In this document: positions 48,428 to 60,962 of the stretch, piece by piece | Position numbering within the stretch: position 1 is the stretch's first letter | How the letters are laid out: every line of letters begins with the position of its first letter | Source: Mesocentrotus franciscanus | Taxonomy: Eukaryota > Echinodermata > Echinoidea > Camarodonta > Strongylocentrotidae | Direction: 5' to 3' | Assembly: GCA_037976565.1 (NCBI GenBank) | Contig: CP137675.1 | Coordinates: 26,180,831-26,244,830, forward strand | DNA length: 64,000 nt | Notes under the pieces: generated by a model | The model's input: only the letters and a program-made list of their open reading frames with translations | The model's database searches: none | What the model was told of the DNA's origin: nothing | Position numbers and translations under genes: made by a program

Positions 48428-48646
48428 TTGTGAATGAATTGAATTTGCAATATTTAATTTTGTAACTTTGTATGCTACACAAATATTAACATTTGTTTCT
48501 TTTGTTTATCCTTTTCTTTACATTTCCTCCTTATCCTCTGTTTTCTGGCTTTCCCTCCCATGCCACTTCCCATCTCTCTCTCTCTCTCCCTTTCTCTTTG
48601 TTTATTATCTTTATTTCTTTCTTCGTTCTTTTCCCTCCCTATACAG

Positions 48647-48672
48647 GGCCATCGGATAATCACATATATATT
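48647..48672 (+). CDS. DAPK1: DAPK microexon E (26 nt; one base short of frame)
   Basis: A tiny exon lies between acceptor AG 48645-48646, after a long pyrimidine tract, and donor gtaagt at 48673. Exon D ends in TG and exon F begins with the last base of a Leu codon, so the joining exon must be 27 nt. The sequence reads G-GCC-ATC-GGA, then TA-ATC-ACA-TAT-ATA-TT. Allowing one missing base before TA gives Trp-A-I-G-V-I-T-Y-I-Leu, matching the DAPK helix-F sequence WSIGVITYIL. As written it hits TAA at 48657. A consensus error is likely given the indels in exon A, but a real frameshift allele is possible. The exon is too short to find by ORF search. Confidence 0.85.
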
Positions 48673-49207
48673 GTAAGTATTAATATTTTATCATAGGTAT
48701 ATTGATATGTAATTTAGCGACTTACTTGTTTGCTTGTTGTAGCTGAGAGGTTGACCATGTTATCTATAAGTGCAGTAGTTTGTACATGTACAAGCGTATG
48801 ACTCTGCTTGTTGTTGTATCTGGACTATCCTAGCTTGATCAAAATTAATCTGGATTTATCTGGAATAAACAGACATGTCTGATGTCTGATTATGTGGCTT
48901 GATATTTTGCCCTTTTACAGAATGTAGCCAACATGAAATGCATGTTATCTTGTATGCACAGGTTATTGTGTATCCTGCTGTTCCTTTATCATCGAGATTG
49001 GTCTAGTTAAAGCAAGAGTGATCGGGATTTATCCGGAATAAGCAAATAAGCATGCTTCAGAGTAGACATGTAACTGATACTTGTTCACTGTCACATTCAT
49101 GACTGTCCTCATTTTATCCAAACTTGTGCAGGTTTAGAAATGAAGATGATTTGTAATGACAAAAGCACGATAAAAAATCATTTTATTGAAGAAAAAATCA
49201 TTAACTT

Positions 49208-49320
49208 ATTTAGGTGTTTATTCATTTATCTGTTTATTTGTTTCTATATTTGTTAATCAAATTTATTTAGGTGTTTATTCATTTATCTGTTTATTTGTTT
49301 CTATATTTGTTAATTAATTA
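49208..49320. repeat. 57-bp exact tandem duplication
   Basis: atttaggtgtttattcattt...atatttgttaat is repeated at 49208 and 49265 with essentially no differences, followed by (aatt)n and (gatt)n. Probably a recent slippage duplication. Confidence 0.85.
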
Positions 49321-49589
49321 ATTAATTGATTGATTGATTTATTTATTTATAAACAGTTTTATCTAAGCTGGGTGGACTCTTCAGTTAACAAACTGCTATT
49401 CTTTTGAGCCCTGCATAAAACTCAATACATATAAAATATTTACAGACTTTTCTGATAAAAATTGCACACAATATCAACTAAGAGAATGCATGTACATTAC
49501 AAACACAAATTTATGAACAATAACTGACTTTAAATTTAAACCAAATGGAGGGCTAAAGTATAGATAATAGTAACATTTTGCTATATCTT

Positions 49590-50105
49590 TACCATGATAT
49601 GAAAACCTTTGTGCTCTGTGGATAGAATAAAGAAAATCTCTTGATTCATATGAAGTTTCACTATTAATCTTGCCAATAGAATGTAATTGCATAGAAGTAC
49701 AGGTAACTACCGGTATGCATATGGGATCCAAAATGATTTCAGTATACTTTTCTTTCTGATGATATCAAAAGAGCAAGAATTTTTTGTTTTTGTTTTTGCT
49801 ATTAATATAGTAAGTATTTTACATGTAGCATGACCACATTGAACCACTTCTCCTGGAGTTCCTACCGTCATGTTAGTATACATGCAGTCAGGGAAAAATT
49901 CTTTGGTACATCCTGGGGATCCAGACCATACAGAGGGGCTGTGTGTAAGGATAACGATGGACTGTTTTGTGCCATACATGATACCAAGACCTCGGTGAAC
50001 AGAAAATCTCTGAGGTTATTTGAACTTTCACTAATCATGCCACCAGAGTGCAAATGTGTAGAACCACATAGGCTCACAGTTTGGGATTCAGATTCTGTAA
50101 TCTGA
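49590..50105. repeat. Diverged pair of related segments, ~370 bp apart
   Basis: About 49620-49730 and 49995-50095 align. Both have gaaaatctct-ga, then (t)gaa(g/c)tttcacta, then atgcca/ttgcca and aga(a/g)tg(t/c)aa. Translated on the plus strand they read KSLDSYEVSLLILPIECNC and KSLRLFELSLIMPPECKC; the minus strand also aligns (HSIGKINSETS and HSGGMISESS). I do not recognise the family. It may be an old repeat or fragments of a decayed coding sequence. Confidence 0.4.
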
Positions 50106-50291
50106 ACGGGAACTGCATCATCGGTATCTCATAGTGCAAGGGATAACCTTCTTCAGGAAGTTTGGTGATCCATGAATCCACGGATGCAGGGAGCGGAAGT
50201 CTTTGGCTGTCAGCAGGAAATCTATGAAAGGCTTACTGCTTTTCCTCTTTCTTCCTCTATTCTCCCCTGCCATTACAGGTAGTAATGATAT

Positions 50292-50546
50292 TGAGAGAGA
50301 GAGAGAGAGAGAGAGAAGGGGAGGGGTTGAGAAAGAGGGGCTTGAGGGAGAGGAGGGAAGGAGGGGTGGAGGGGGGAATCGCAAGGGAGCTAGAGGAGAG
50401 GAATGGGTAAAGAGAGGATACATATATAAATATATACATATATATAGAGAGAGAGAGACAGAGAGAGACCGATAGAGAGAGAGAGAGAGAGGAAAGAGGA
50501 GAGAAAGAAAGAAAGAGAGGGAGAAGAGAGAGAGAGAGAGGGAGAG
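50292..50546 (+). repeat. GA-rich purine microsatellite
   Basis: Runs of (ga)n and gggag variants interrupted by (ta)-rich sequence at 50421-50447. Open frames crossing it on both strands are low-complexity artefacts. Confidence 0.9.
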
Positions 50547-51324
50547 ATAGCGAATTAATGAATTGGATAGAAGATTGTGGGGAAGAGAGACCATTAATGG
50601 AAAAGTAAAGTCAAGATGCACATAGAACAACAGTATCTCAAAGATGCATGATGAGAAAGGATAATGAAAATTGGACACCAAATGCCAAACTATTAATCAT
50701 TAAAAGAATTGCACATTTACGCTGCAATATTCAGAAAACTAAAAATAGGACCACAAACCCTGTCACCATTGGTGCTACACCAAAAACAGAGAAGCTAACA
50801 CAATTACGATGACTTATCTAGCATCGTATTGCTGGTAGGGCTGTATATAAGCTTGTCAATTAGCTGCGGTTCACGTTTCAGCATGAGTAAGACACTTGCA
50901 AGGGGAAGATGTTGACAGAATATGGAGAATACCTTGAAACTTGATGATGTACTCTGTGAACAGCGACAGATCTTTTGTGTCATCAATAGTATGTACCGTC
51001 TTTGTGCTGTAGGTGTCCGGCCGGTACAGGCTTTCACAGAATTGGATGTTCTTAAAGGTGCTAGTCAAAAAAAAAATTCTACTCCAAATACATGAATTTA
51101 TGCAAAGCATTGATTACTAGTCCATGCACCAAATCCATGCCCATTTTTCTCAAGTTTTAATTTGGCTGAATCATCAAAGAGCCTACTGATGTAGCAGTAA
51201 GACTACTTGTTGGAAATCCTTTCTGGATCTTTGTGTAGCATTGCATTTTCAGCAGCAATAAGATTATTCATCCAGTGCATGCACATGCTGGTCATAATTG
51301 TTTCTTTTGAGTTAAATGTAGTTG

Positions 51325-51480
51325 AGACAATTCAATTTCAATTTCAATTTCAATTTATTTTCCCATTAAAAAACATAATAATTACATAATGAATATATAC
51401 AAAAAATACATTGGAAGGAACCCTAAGAAAGCAAAGCTTATTAGGAGGGGCCCTGTACAAATATAAACAAATAAATGAAC
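51325..51480 (-). mobile_element. Possible LINE 3' end (minus strand) with (aattga)-type tail
   Basis: On the minus strand the sequence ends gggcccctcctaataagc..., then AT-rich sequence, then a short tandem tail of ttgaaa/aattga units (51328-51357). A short simple-repeat tail following a 3' UTR-like segment is typical of CR1/L2-type non-LTR elements. No reverse transcriptase is visible, so this is at best a 5'-truncated fragment. Confidence 0.35.
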
Positions 51481-52514
51481 AGAAATGAAATTTGAATAAA
51501 ATTAATTGACAGGCAATAGTAATAAAAGCAAAAAAATACACTCATGTGCACTCATTCATTTCAATACCAATGCTACATCCGTATTCACACAAAAACACTC
51601 ACCAGCATACATTATATACAACACACAGAGAACAGTTTCACAGAAGAAGAAAAAGGATAGAAACAAGACCTGTACATAAAGGAAAAGCATAATGACTAAA
51701 TGTCTTCCTGTAAATACTTGCCTGAAGCTTAATGTAAACAAAAACCGTGTGCTGACCATGGACATCTCTAAAATGACGAAAACGGGAAATGAAATTTACT
51801 ATGCACTGCCGAGACTGAAAAAAGGGTTTCCCTTTCAATATGAAAACAGTAAAGGAATGCCCTTCAGTTGGATGTACGAACTACATGTATCTCTGGCAAG
51901 TGCATTGCAAACAAGATTAGTCACTTGTTCACATTACTTGTACATTACTTTTAATCCTTATTTAACAATAATACCATGTATGAATAACATGATTAGTCTT
52001 ATTTCTTAAATCCTAATTTGACTTTGAGAAACATGATTTCATTTGTCCTCCTTGATGCAATGCAGTCCATCTATGAATAAAATTAATGTACATCTAATAC
52101 ATCTACATCTATAGTAGATTAACCCCTTCCCAAAGTTAAACGTAGTAATATACATGCACTGTCACACTACAGAGGGCCTCTTTACCACTAGTTCTCTTTA
52201 AGCTGCCTCAAGACACATTTTATGCTACATACAGGTAAGGCAATTTAATGACTCGTAAACCAATTGCGGTACCGTTTCGAGGCATGCTTGGGTTTGCTGT
52301 GGATCGTATAACGGTATCGTTACTGAAGTCATGGCAGAGGAAATGAGGAAATTGTGGGTCGATAGCTAGACAAGACATGCTGTTGTAAGAGATATAATCC
52401 AATAATCCCCCCTTAGCCTGGGTGCCTTGTAATCCTGTTACACAAACCCTAATACCAAGTCAAAGTGAATGTCAGCCCTGTCCTAATTAAGTCAATCCTT
52501 GCCTGGGCTGTTAA

Positions 52515-52725
52515 GAGAGAAAGAGATAGAGAGAGAGCAAGAGCATGCCAGCGGTCTTCATTTGTTTGTTTTTGGTTCTACAGACTGCAGAGAAAGAGAG
52601 AGAGAGGGGGGAGAGGAAGAGGTAGGGGGGAGAGGAAGAGGTAGGGAGGGAGGGAGGGAGGGGGAAGTGGAAGAGGGAAGTAAGGAAGGAAGGAAGGAGG
52701 GAGGGAAGGAGGGAAGGGTGAGGAA
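52515..52725 (+). repeat. GA/GGA-rich purine microsatellite
   Basis: Polypurine tract of gagaga, gggagaggaagaggta (repeated) and gaagga/ggga units, interrupted once by 'gcatgccagcggtcttcatttg'. Confidence 0.9.
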
Positions 52726-53772
52726 ACTTTCCAATGTATATTCAGTGGAGTCTGTTTTTCTCTAGCAAGCTGTAGAATATCTTAGTGTACATCTCATTTG
52801 TTTCTTTCTTTTCTCTACTTCCTTTTGCACTGAAACATTGAACCTTAAAAGATAATGTTAAAAAAAAATTTAAAAACTCTCCCCAAGAAACAACAACATC
52901 AAAGCAAACAAAATCTATTTCATTGCTATTCAAAAGCCAACTAAATCAGGCATAACATTCTCACCTACACCATCTCTTGTCTTTGTACTTATTACCCAGT
53001 AATATGTCAGAATGCAATTGCCCATTATAGGAAAACATTGAACCATTCATTTTCTCATTAGTGTCAACAGCCTTTGCCATTAAATCAATAATCATTTGCC
53101 CAGCCGTTCGCTTTCCACGCTCTGCCCTAATTGTCAGACTAAAACTCATTGATGATACAGACCATTAAAGACTTGAAGGCATTCCAGATCCTCTTTTGTT
53201 TATAATCAATTCCTTCCTGACTTCACGGAATATGTATGTTTACGTCATGTTTTGGGATGTATTTTGTCAGTTTTCCAATGTTAATGCCCGCATGGTTATG
53301 AATTGCACAGTTAATGGATCTTTACCTTTTTTATATTGATTTTTTGTTATATTTTGGAGTGATAAACAGTTTGCTATTGATGAGTGAAATATTTCTAGCA
53401 GGGTTAATTTTACAATTTTTCTATTATGACATAAAAACTTGATTTATTGTTGATGTAAGTATGTGATCTGATAATGTATTTAATTTATAACTGGAATGCA
53501 CCCAATGATCCTTACTGTTTCATAATGTTGACAGGAAATGAATATAATATCAAAGACAATGTTGAGTTCAGGGCCCCCGTCTAATAAAGAGAGTAGGATG
53601 ATTAGGTATTACAGTACATGTACAACAACATAATAATCATTGTTTACTGTGAGGATTTGGAATCATCATGACAAGAAATCGACCCAAACTTGCTAAAGGT
53701 CACATGCACTTGACATAGAAATACTTTACATGGGACTTCACGCCACATGTATTATAAAAGTTGGTCCAAACA

Positions 53773-54100
53773 CATACCTGCCAACTGTTCTGATTTAATC
53801 AGAATATTCAGATTTTCTGAATTTTTAGGCCCTAAAAATTCTGAATAACCAAATATTTTATTTTAATTTATTTATTTATTTTTTTTTTCAAATGCCAAAT
53901 TTGGCTTGTTTCACCATTACGTTTTACGTGCGTTGAATGACTGCACGATCGAGCAGCGAATTTGTATTCGCTTTTTTGTACAGATTTTATACCGCGTATT
54001 GCCAGTTATACTGCCGCTGCATACATGGCCATGGTGTATAAGGCCGTGCGATCGCCTGTTAAGGGTACAGGTTTCTTATTTTCAAATGTTGGCAGGTATG
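53773..54100. mobile_element. TIR element with catacctgccaac ends
   Basis: catacctgccaac (53773-53785) and gttggcaggtatg (54088-54100) are perfect inverts. CAAACA lies directly outside both ends, a possible short target duplication. Inside are short palindromes such as aatcagaatattcagattttctgaatt. A fragment with a similar start (gctgccaac...) is near 26793. Confidence 0.6.
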
Positions 54101-55229
54101 CAAACATTTCTGCTCCTCCTTGTAATGTTTTTAATAGAAGGGCAATTCGAAGAGCAATTCTTTTCAGGAGACATTTTTAATGTGATATTCGCACACTGGC
54201 ATAAAAATGAATATAAACTCAAACTTGTGTTTCATATTAACCAGAACTCGACCTCCTCTTTAGTGTTGGCAAAGATAGAATGAGATAATACATATGTATA
54301 CATATATACATATACCATGCATTTGAAGTGTATCCACACTGTGTATATCTCTACACAGTAGCGTTATGAATGAAAAATATGGATGTATTAATTATAATAA
54401 TTCAATTATACTTGCTAATTATCCAATTACTGTCTAACTGTTCACTGCAGGCTCAACATGATCTGTTCTAGAACATATAAAATTGTGCACATCCAGGTGT
54501 AATGATCTACTTGGGTGGAGCTTAAAGGGAATTCATACACTTCCATTTGAAAATTAAAGTTTTTGTTAAAAATGGATTCTAAGTCTAAGAATAAAATGAA
54601 TACTGTATTTATATTTTGTGCTTGCACTTTGGAATGTAATTTTTAAATGCAGTTTAGGGTTAATACATTTTTAATGCAATGTTTGTCATAGAACTAATTG
54701 CTACCAATTCAAGATAACTGAAGAATTGAATGTGATTGCAACCTAGCAATTGTCACTTGAACATGATGAATGGACTGTTAAAAGACTTTGAAAGTGACTT
54801 TCCCCTAATTGCCATTGTCATTATTCCTCCTTTGTCATTTGTTTGAGTACACAGGAAATATTAATCTCATCTATCCTATTCCCCTTCTTTATAAAGTTCA
54901 TTTGTATAGGGATTACCAGTAAGCTTAATTCGTAGTACAGGGTATATGAAAATAGACCAAGGTTATGAAAACATGAATTCCACTTAAATCTGCCAAATAT
55001 AAACTAATTAGCTCTATTGCCATTCTCCTCCTGAAGAGAGGAAGAAGAAAACAAAAATCACGTAGACTTTATAATGAACATCAAGGGCATTGCTTGATTG
55101 AATGGTTTGAGGATTATCAACAGTAACATTGCCTTCTCTCACTTTTTTTTGGCAGGAAATATAATAAGGGTGTTAAGATGTCTGTGCCACTGCTGATTTT
55201 TTTGAAAAAATACAATTATCATCCTAAAT

Positions 55230-56202
<973 letters not shown>

Positions 56203-56252
56203 TGATGAAAGCTAGAATGGTTTTGATTCATATTCATTAAAAATTGAATATA

Positions 56253-56911
56253 CCGTGTGAGTCAAAAAAAAGTTTACACCTAGAAAATTGCTAATTATTT
56301 TAAAAATCATCTATGAACAGTAAATTATTATACATCCTTTGAAAGAGCGTTTTATCCCAAATCATTTGGTATCATTTTTGTGTGGTATATGTTCACGCTT
56401 GGATGAACAGGAGGCATTGTTTGCGAGAGTGCAAAAATCGACTTGCGCCAAAGTGATGCCTACAGTATGTGATATGTTGGGATTAAAGTGAGAGAATGAA
56501 TTGAATGTATCAAATGAGATGCACTGCATATGCTTTTTACAGAAGCAAAGTCACACACACGCACAAATGTTTGTTGATATTTGATATTCGATATTTGATA
56601 TGTGTGGCATGATTAATTTTGTTAGGGATATTATTTGGATCTGCAATGACCGAATTAATACCCAAATCCCAATTATTTTATTCAAACATCACATCAGCAA
56701 CTTTGGCGCAAGTCGATTTTTGCACTCTCGCAAACAATGCCTCCTGTTCATCCAAGCTTGAACACATACCACACACAAATGATACCAAATGATACCAAAT
56801 GATTTGGGATAAAACGCTCTTTCATAGGACGTATAATAATTTACTGTTCATAGATGATTTTTAAAATAATTAGCAATTTTCTAGGTGTAAACTTTGTTTT
56901 GACTCACACGG
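56253..56911. mobile_element. TA-flanked element with ~210-bp inverted arms
   Basis: Ends ccgtgtgagtcaaaaaaaag and ...gttttgactcacacgg are flanked by TA on both sides. The arms (to about 56460 and from about 56698) are nearly perfect inverts, including caggaggcattgtttgcgag and cgacttgcgccaaag. The ~240-bp centre is unrelated and has no ORF. This structure fits a non-autonomous Tc1/mariner-like element. One arm carries a 12-bp duplicated 'aaatgatacc'. Confidence 0.8.
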
Positions 56912-56919
56912 TAATGTGT

Positions 56920-56985
56920 TTGGAGCAAGAAGGGCTTTATCTCGTATACTTTAACACAGAGCAAGTTAACGCCCTTCTGTATTTG
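56920..56985. repeat. Short palindromic repeat, ggagccagaagggc family, member 3
   Basis: tttggagcaagaagggctttatctcg is complemented by gcaagttaacgcccttctgtatttgaa across a short loop. It directly follows the long inverted repeat at 56253-56911. Confidence 0.55.
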
Positions 56986-57020
56986 AAGTGACAAAATGGC
57001 CTTTGTGGCTCTCAATAGTA

Positions 57021-57210
57021 CAGTCAAACCTGCTTTAGTGACTACCTGTATAGGAAGACCACCTGTCTATAAAGACCACACTTTTTGTTTCCCTTAAATA
57101 TGGTTTCTCATTGAAACCTGTACTAAAGGAACCTGTACATAAAGACCACCTGCCTATAAAGACCACTTTTTATGTTTTAATTGAGCGGTCTTTATATACA
57201 GGTTTCACTG
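57021..57210. mobile_element. TA-flanked MITE, cagtcaaacctg family, copy 3
   Basis: Starts after TA with cagtcaaacctgctttagtg and ends ...tacaggtttcactg followed by TA. The interior repeats 'aaagaccacctg' units. It lies in the opposite orientation to copy 1, whose right end reads cactaaagcaggtttgactg. Confidence 0.75.
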
Positions 57211-58227
57211 TATATGAAACTGTCGCACTCTCTATCTATTCCCTTCTAGCTCTCTGTCCCTCTCTTTATCATTCTCTATTGCTATTGTTCTATCTCTGTG
57301 TCTGTGTCTCTTGCTCTGTTCTTCATTCCATCATGTCCTCCATCTCTCTCTCTCTCTCTTCCCCTTTTTCTTTGCAGCTGCACACTCTTATCATCCTCAT
57401 TATCATCCTCATTATTCTCATTTATTAAAGTCAGCACTCTATCTCTCTAAAAGATATGTTCAAGCAACCAAATATAAGGGCTGTTCACACACATAACAAT
57501 TTGTGAGTTTAAAAGATGTCTATAATGTTATGAACACTGTTCAGAATGTTACTGCCACGGTGAGACTTGAATCCCAATACGTATTCACCCAATACATTGG
57601 GTACTTGTCTGAATAATCAAATAGCACTCTGTGTTTCATCCAAGCTTTAAGAAGCTAGTTAAACATATTCTTTGTATCCCATGTGTGAATAGCCCCCGTC
57701 TTCCCTTGAGATTTGAATCGCAACTTGAATCGCTATTTGAATCTCATTTTTTATTTGTGTGTGAATAGGCTTTCTGTGTGAACTCTTAATACACAGGAGT
57801 ACAACTACCTTTCTATCTCATTATGCTTACACAGTTTTTATTCTTTCTTTTATCAACTGTGGCCCCTGGGCAGGACATAATTGGAGGAAACGTTCTCATC
57901 CTCTTTTTTTAGATTACCAAGATGGTCAGCGGAGAAATCTGGCATTTATTTCCTCTAGCCCTCGATTATCTAGTCGAGAGAAGTGTGGGGTTGGTCATCC
58001 GTTTATTGTGGTTTTCATCAGAAAGTGTGCCTGTAGGAAATTAAGAGAATCTACATGTAAAAATAACATGAAGCTATATCGCATTCTATATGTGAATACA
58101 TGTACATGTATGTTTTATCTGTGCAATCTTAGATATGTTTGATAATCATAGTTTCACACTGTTTATTGCTGTGCTATTTGACCCTCATATTAACCTGTTT
58201 TGCTTTGTTTCTTTCTTTTTTAATTAG

Positions 58228-58273
58228 AAAACGTGCAACTGTTGACCAGTGCCTATCACATCCATGGATAATG
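58228..58273 (+). CDS. DAPK1: DAPK exon G: end of the kinase domain (helix I, HPW)
   Basis: A 46-nt exon encoding the end of the kinase fold, (R)KRATVDQCLSHPWIM. The first base completes the Arg codon left open by exon F. The exon ends in phase 0 before donor gtaaga. The HPWI motif marks the end of the catalytic domain in CAMK-group kinases. Acceptor AG is at 58226-58227 after a long T-rich tract. The exon is too short for ORF finders; its identity rests on frame agreement and the HPWI match. Confidence 0.93.
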
Positions 58274-59037
58274 GTAAGATACGTGGTATAATAAGTTAGG
58301 GATAAAATCTTGGATAGGTACTCAAGTCTAAAGGGCCATTAGGGCTTTATATCTATCATACACCCTCAATAGTTATCATGAATAGTAAAAATAGATATTT
58401 CCCAAGAAGTGAAAACAATTGAATGGAGCAGTTTTAATTGCTAACATTTAGCATAAATACTAAAATACATTATGACCTTAAGGATGTACATGTATGTACA
58501 TGAAGATAACTTAAAAAATAACATCTACATTTGGTAACATCGGAACTGTTGACAATAATTTAAAACAAAAACTAATAAAAGAAAACAAAACTTGAGTTTG
58601 GCTGAGTGACTTCCGAGATGTTCACCTTGATCAAGTGCTCATAACTACCTCTTCAAGAAATACAATGTCAAGAAGAAAAGAACCACTTTACAGCTGTTTA
58701 GCATTGTGGCTTACCTCAATCACAAATATATTTAGATCTGCAATGTGCACCACAAAATGGACAACCACCCAAAAGATGTCTTGATGAATTGTGTCCAGGA
58801 TTTGATACATCCATACATTTGTTGGACTGTTGATTGAAGCGGTTGCTTTGTCATTTAAATGATATAGTAGATCATCTGTCCAAAGTGAACTCACTAAATA
58901 TAGGGTGTGGTCGTAGGATTAGGCTCAACAGAAATGGTAAAACAGGCACATGGAAACTTGATTCCTCAAAACTAACTGCTGGTTTTTGGTGATTTGTTTT
59001 TGGATTAAGGAGGGAAAACCCAGTTTTTATTGAAGGA

Positions 59038-59226
59038 GCAGCTGCGAGGGGAGGGAAGGGGGAGGTAGGAGACAAAGGGGAAGAGGGTAGGGAATGGGGA
59101 CGGGAAGAGGGAGGGGAACACAGAATGGGATAAGGAGGGGGATGAAGAGGATGGGAGGGGGAAGGAATAGAAGGAGAAGTGGAAGAAGTAAGGGGAGGGG
59201 GAAGGGGAGGAGGGAAAGAGGAGGGA
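59038..59226 (+). repeat. G-rich polypurine tract
   Basis: Runs of ggggag, gggaag and ggaggg with very few pyrimidines. Contains many runs of three to five G, so G-quadruplex or triplex structure is possible. Confidence 0.85.
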
Positions 59227-60059
59227 AGGATAATTATTTCATTGGAAAGAAAAATAAAGAATATTTTGTTCCTTTTATTCCTAGAAGTTTGTTCCCATCA
59301 ATGCTATAAACAAGATAGAAAATTCTCACTCAAAAAATGCTCTGAACCAAAATTGCAAAAAAAACCCAACAACTTTGTCTCAACAGTACAGTACACGGGT
59401 CTAGAAGATTTGATTTTGGATTACAGGATTATCAGGCAGGCGTAGTCATAAGGGGGTCATTCTAAATGGCCGACACTTTGAAAGACCTCTAGATTAAAGG
59501 AGACAGATCACTCAAATGATAGTTATGAAAGCTATTATGTATGCAACCAACTCTAAAAAAAAATATCAGATGAGGGTTTGGGTGCAGGGTCTTTATGGTA
59601 TCTCTCATTTCCTTTATACTTCTTAGTCATCAACCCATAGAATGCAGGCTAAATTTATCACATTGAATTTGATACAAACGACTAGTTCCCCCTACCTCTC
59701 TTTATCTCTTTATGCCCCAAGTACATTAAATTTGCTGTTAATAAGAAATGAAAACTGGTGAAAAGCAAATACATTTAAAGAGGAAAAAATATTTAATTTT
59801 GAAACTTACTGCTTGCCAATTCAACACTTGCAAAGAAAATTATTGAGGTTAAATAGCAGGTTTAGTCATGAATGTGAGTACATCCATAAACACCTGCAGA
59901 TTAGGTTAAACTATTTTACGCTCTTAATTCTATAGTTGAATGTACAACCTTGGGTGAAAAGAAAACAAAAGGTTAAAACAGTTACAAGAAAGGTCAACCT
60001 TATGATCTGTGATCCGGTATCTAGATTTATTCTTGAATCATAAGGATGATTTGGCAGGC

Positions 60060-60224
60060 CTGGGCCCCGTCTTATAAAGAGTTGCGATTGATCCAAATCC
60101 ACAGCAAGTCCTTCAATCAATCCCAAGTTTACAGTCCCCTTTCTCTTAAGAACAGAGTTGCGATTGATATCAGTCGCGAATAAGTTGTGATATTAAATCG
60201 CAACTGTTTATATTACGGGGCCCT
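60060..60224. mobile_element. Hairpin element (tgggccccgtcttataaag...ttacggggccc)
   Basis: ctgggccccgtcttataaagagttgcgatt on the left is mirrored by aatcgcaactgtttatattacggggccc on the right, with further inner pairs (aagtccttcaatcaatcccaa). It is a better preserved relative of 4236-4385 and 10997-11149. Confidence 0.65.
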
Positions 60225-60872
60225 AGTCATACATCTGTAGAGGTGAACTGCACTTCTCTATAAATGATGGATATTTCTATACATATATGTACCCCATATA
60301 TATACATTTTTTTAAATAGCTTCTTTTGTCTCCGAAAGTTAGCCTAAATCTTAAGATGAGAATGGAGTGGTGAAACAGTTACATTTTAACTCAAATCCTC
60401 ATACTGTAAATGTTAATACTACTGCTTGATGTTTAAAAAGATACAGTGCACATGTATACTAAGGACATTTAGCTGCATTATTAAAGGGATGAACTTGCTT
60501 GTCTTGTCATAGAGAAGCTGATTCTCTTTAAAATAAATACTGGATATTTGATAGGACCTAGATAAATATTTGACACATGTTGTCTCCAACTGTTTATCCT
60601 TGTTGAAACTCTGACTAAAAGTAGAGACTTTTCATATATAGTGACTTAAGGATGCCCTCCTTTTCCTTTGCAATGGGTTTTCTTTTGAAATTATAATGAT
60701 CACAATTATTTTGTGGTATGCTCCTTCAAGATACCATATGCTGCCAGTTCGCAGATGACCAGATTGTAATGACATTGCTATTTAGCTGTAAAGATTGTTA
60801 ATGTTGGATATACTGACATGGTAATTTATTTTTTCAATTTCTTTTCCTTTTTTAAATTTTGTTTCATTGCAG

Positions 60873-60962
60873 CCTCGAAGCAAGAAGCAGAAGGTGCAGA
60901 GGCAGACCTCCCATCTCAACATGGAGAACCTGAGGAAATTCAATGCTAAGAAGAGATGGAAG
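60873..60962 (+). CDS. DAPK1: DAPK exon H: autoregulatory segment, N-terminal half
   Basis: A 90-nt, phase 0-0 exon encoding PRSKKQKVQRQTSHLNMENL followed by RKFNAKKRWK. It follows HPWIM directly and corresponds to the linker and start of the calmodulin-binding autoinhibitory helix in DAPK1 and DAPK2 (human pattern ...NMEKFKKFAARKKWK, from memory). The NMENLRKF and AKKRWK pieces are the recognisable matches. Acceptor AG is at 60871-60872, donor gtagtc. Confidence 0.93.

Larger units (their letters stand above)
27650..48646 (+). other. Intron D-E (21 kb)
   Basis: The longest intron in the window and the most element-rich; itemised below are TTAA, pogo-like, hAT-like and foldback elements, tRNA-derived repeats and tandem duplications. 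Stretches where I see nothing specific are 29040-29900, 31450-32230, 32885-34090, 34770-36180, 36970-38960, 39750-40770, 42440-43100, 43420-44040 and 46270-47300. 46690-46930 stands out as GC-richer, non-repetitive sequence, possibly regulatory. The intron ends in a long pyrimidine tract (48495-48644) and acceptor AG 48645-48646. Confidence 0.7.
58274..60872 (+). other. Intron G-H
   Basis: Mostly AT-rich with nothing recognisable, apart from a G-rich purine tract (59038-59226) and a hairpin element (60060-60224). Frames crossing the purine tract (for example from 59094) are low-complexity and not coding. The intron ends with a T-rich tract and AG at 60871-60872. Confidence 0.7.

Noticed and set aside
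48555..48646. CT-rich microsatellite near 48570
   Set aside because: Treated as part of the long polypyrimidine tract of the microexon E acceptor rather than a separate feature.
50118..50681. 187-codon minus-strand frame and 90-codon plus-strand frame
   Set aside because: Mostly translation of a (GA)n/(CT)n microsatellite; low complexity.
59094..59445. Two overlapping Gly/Arg-rich frames
   Set aside because: Translation of a polypurine tract; the non-purine tail shows no domain.
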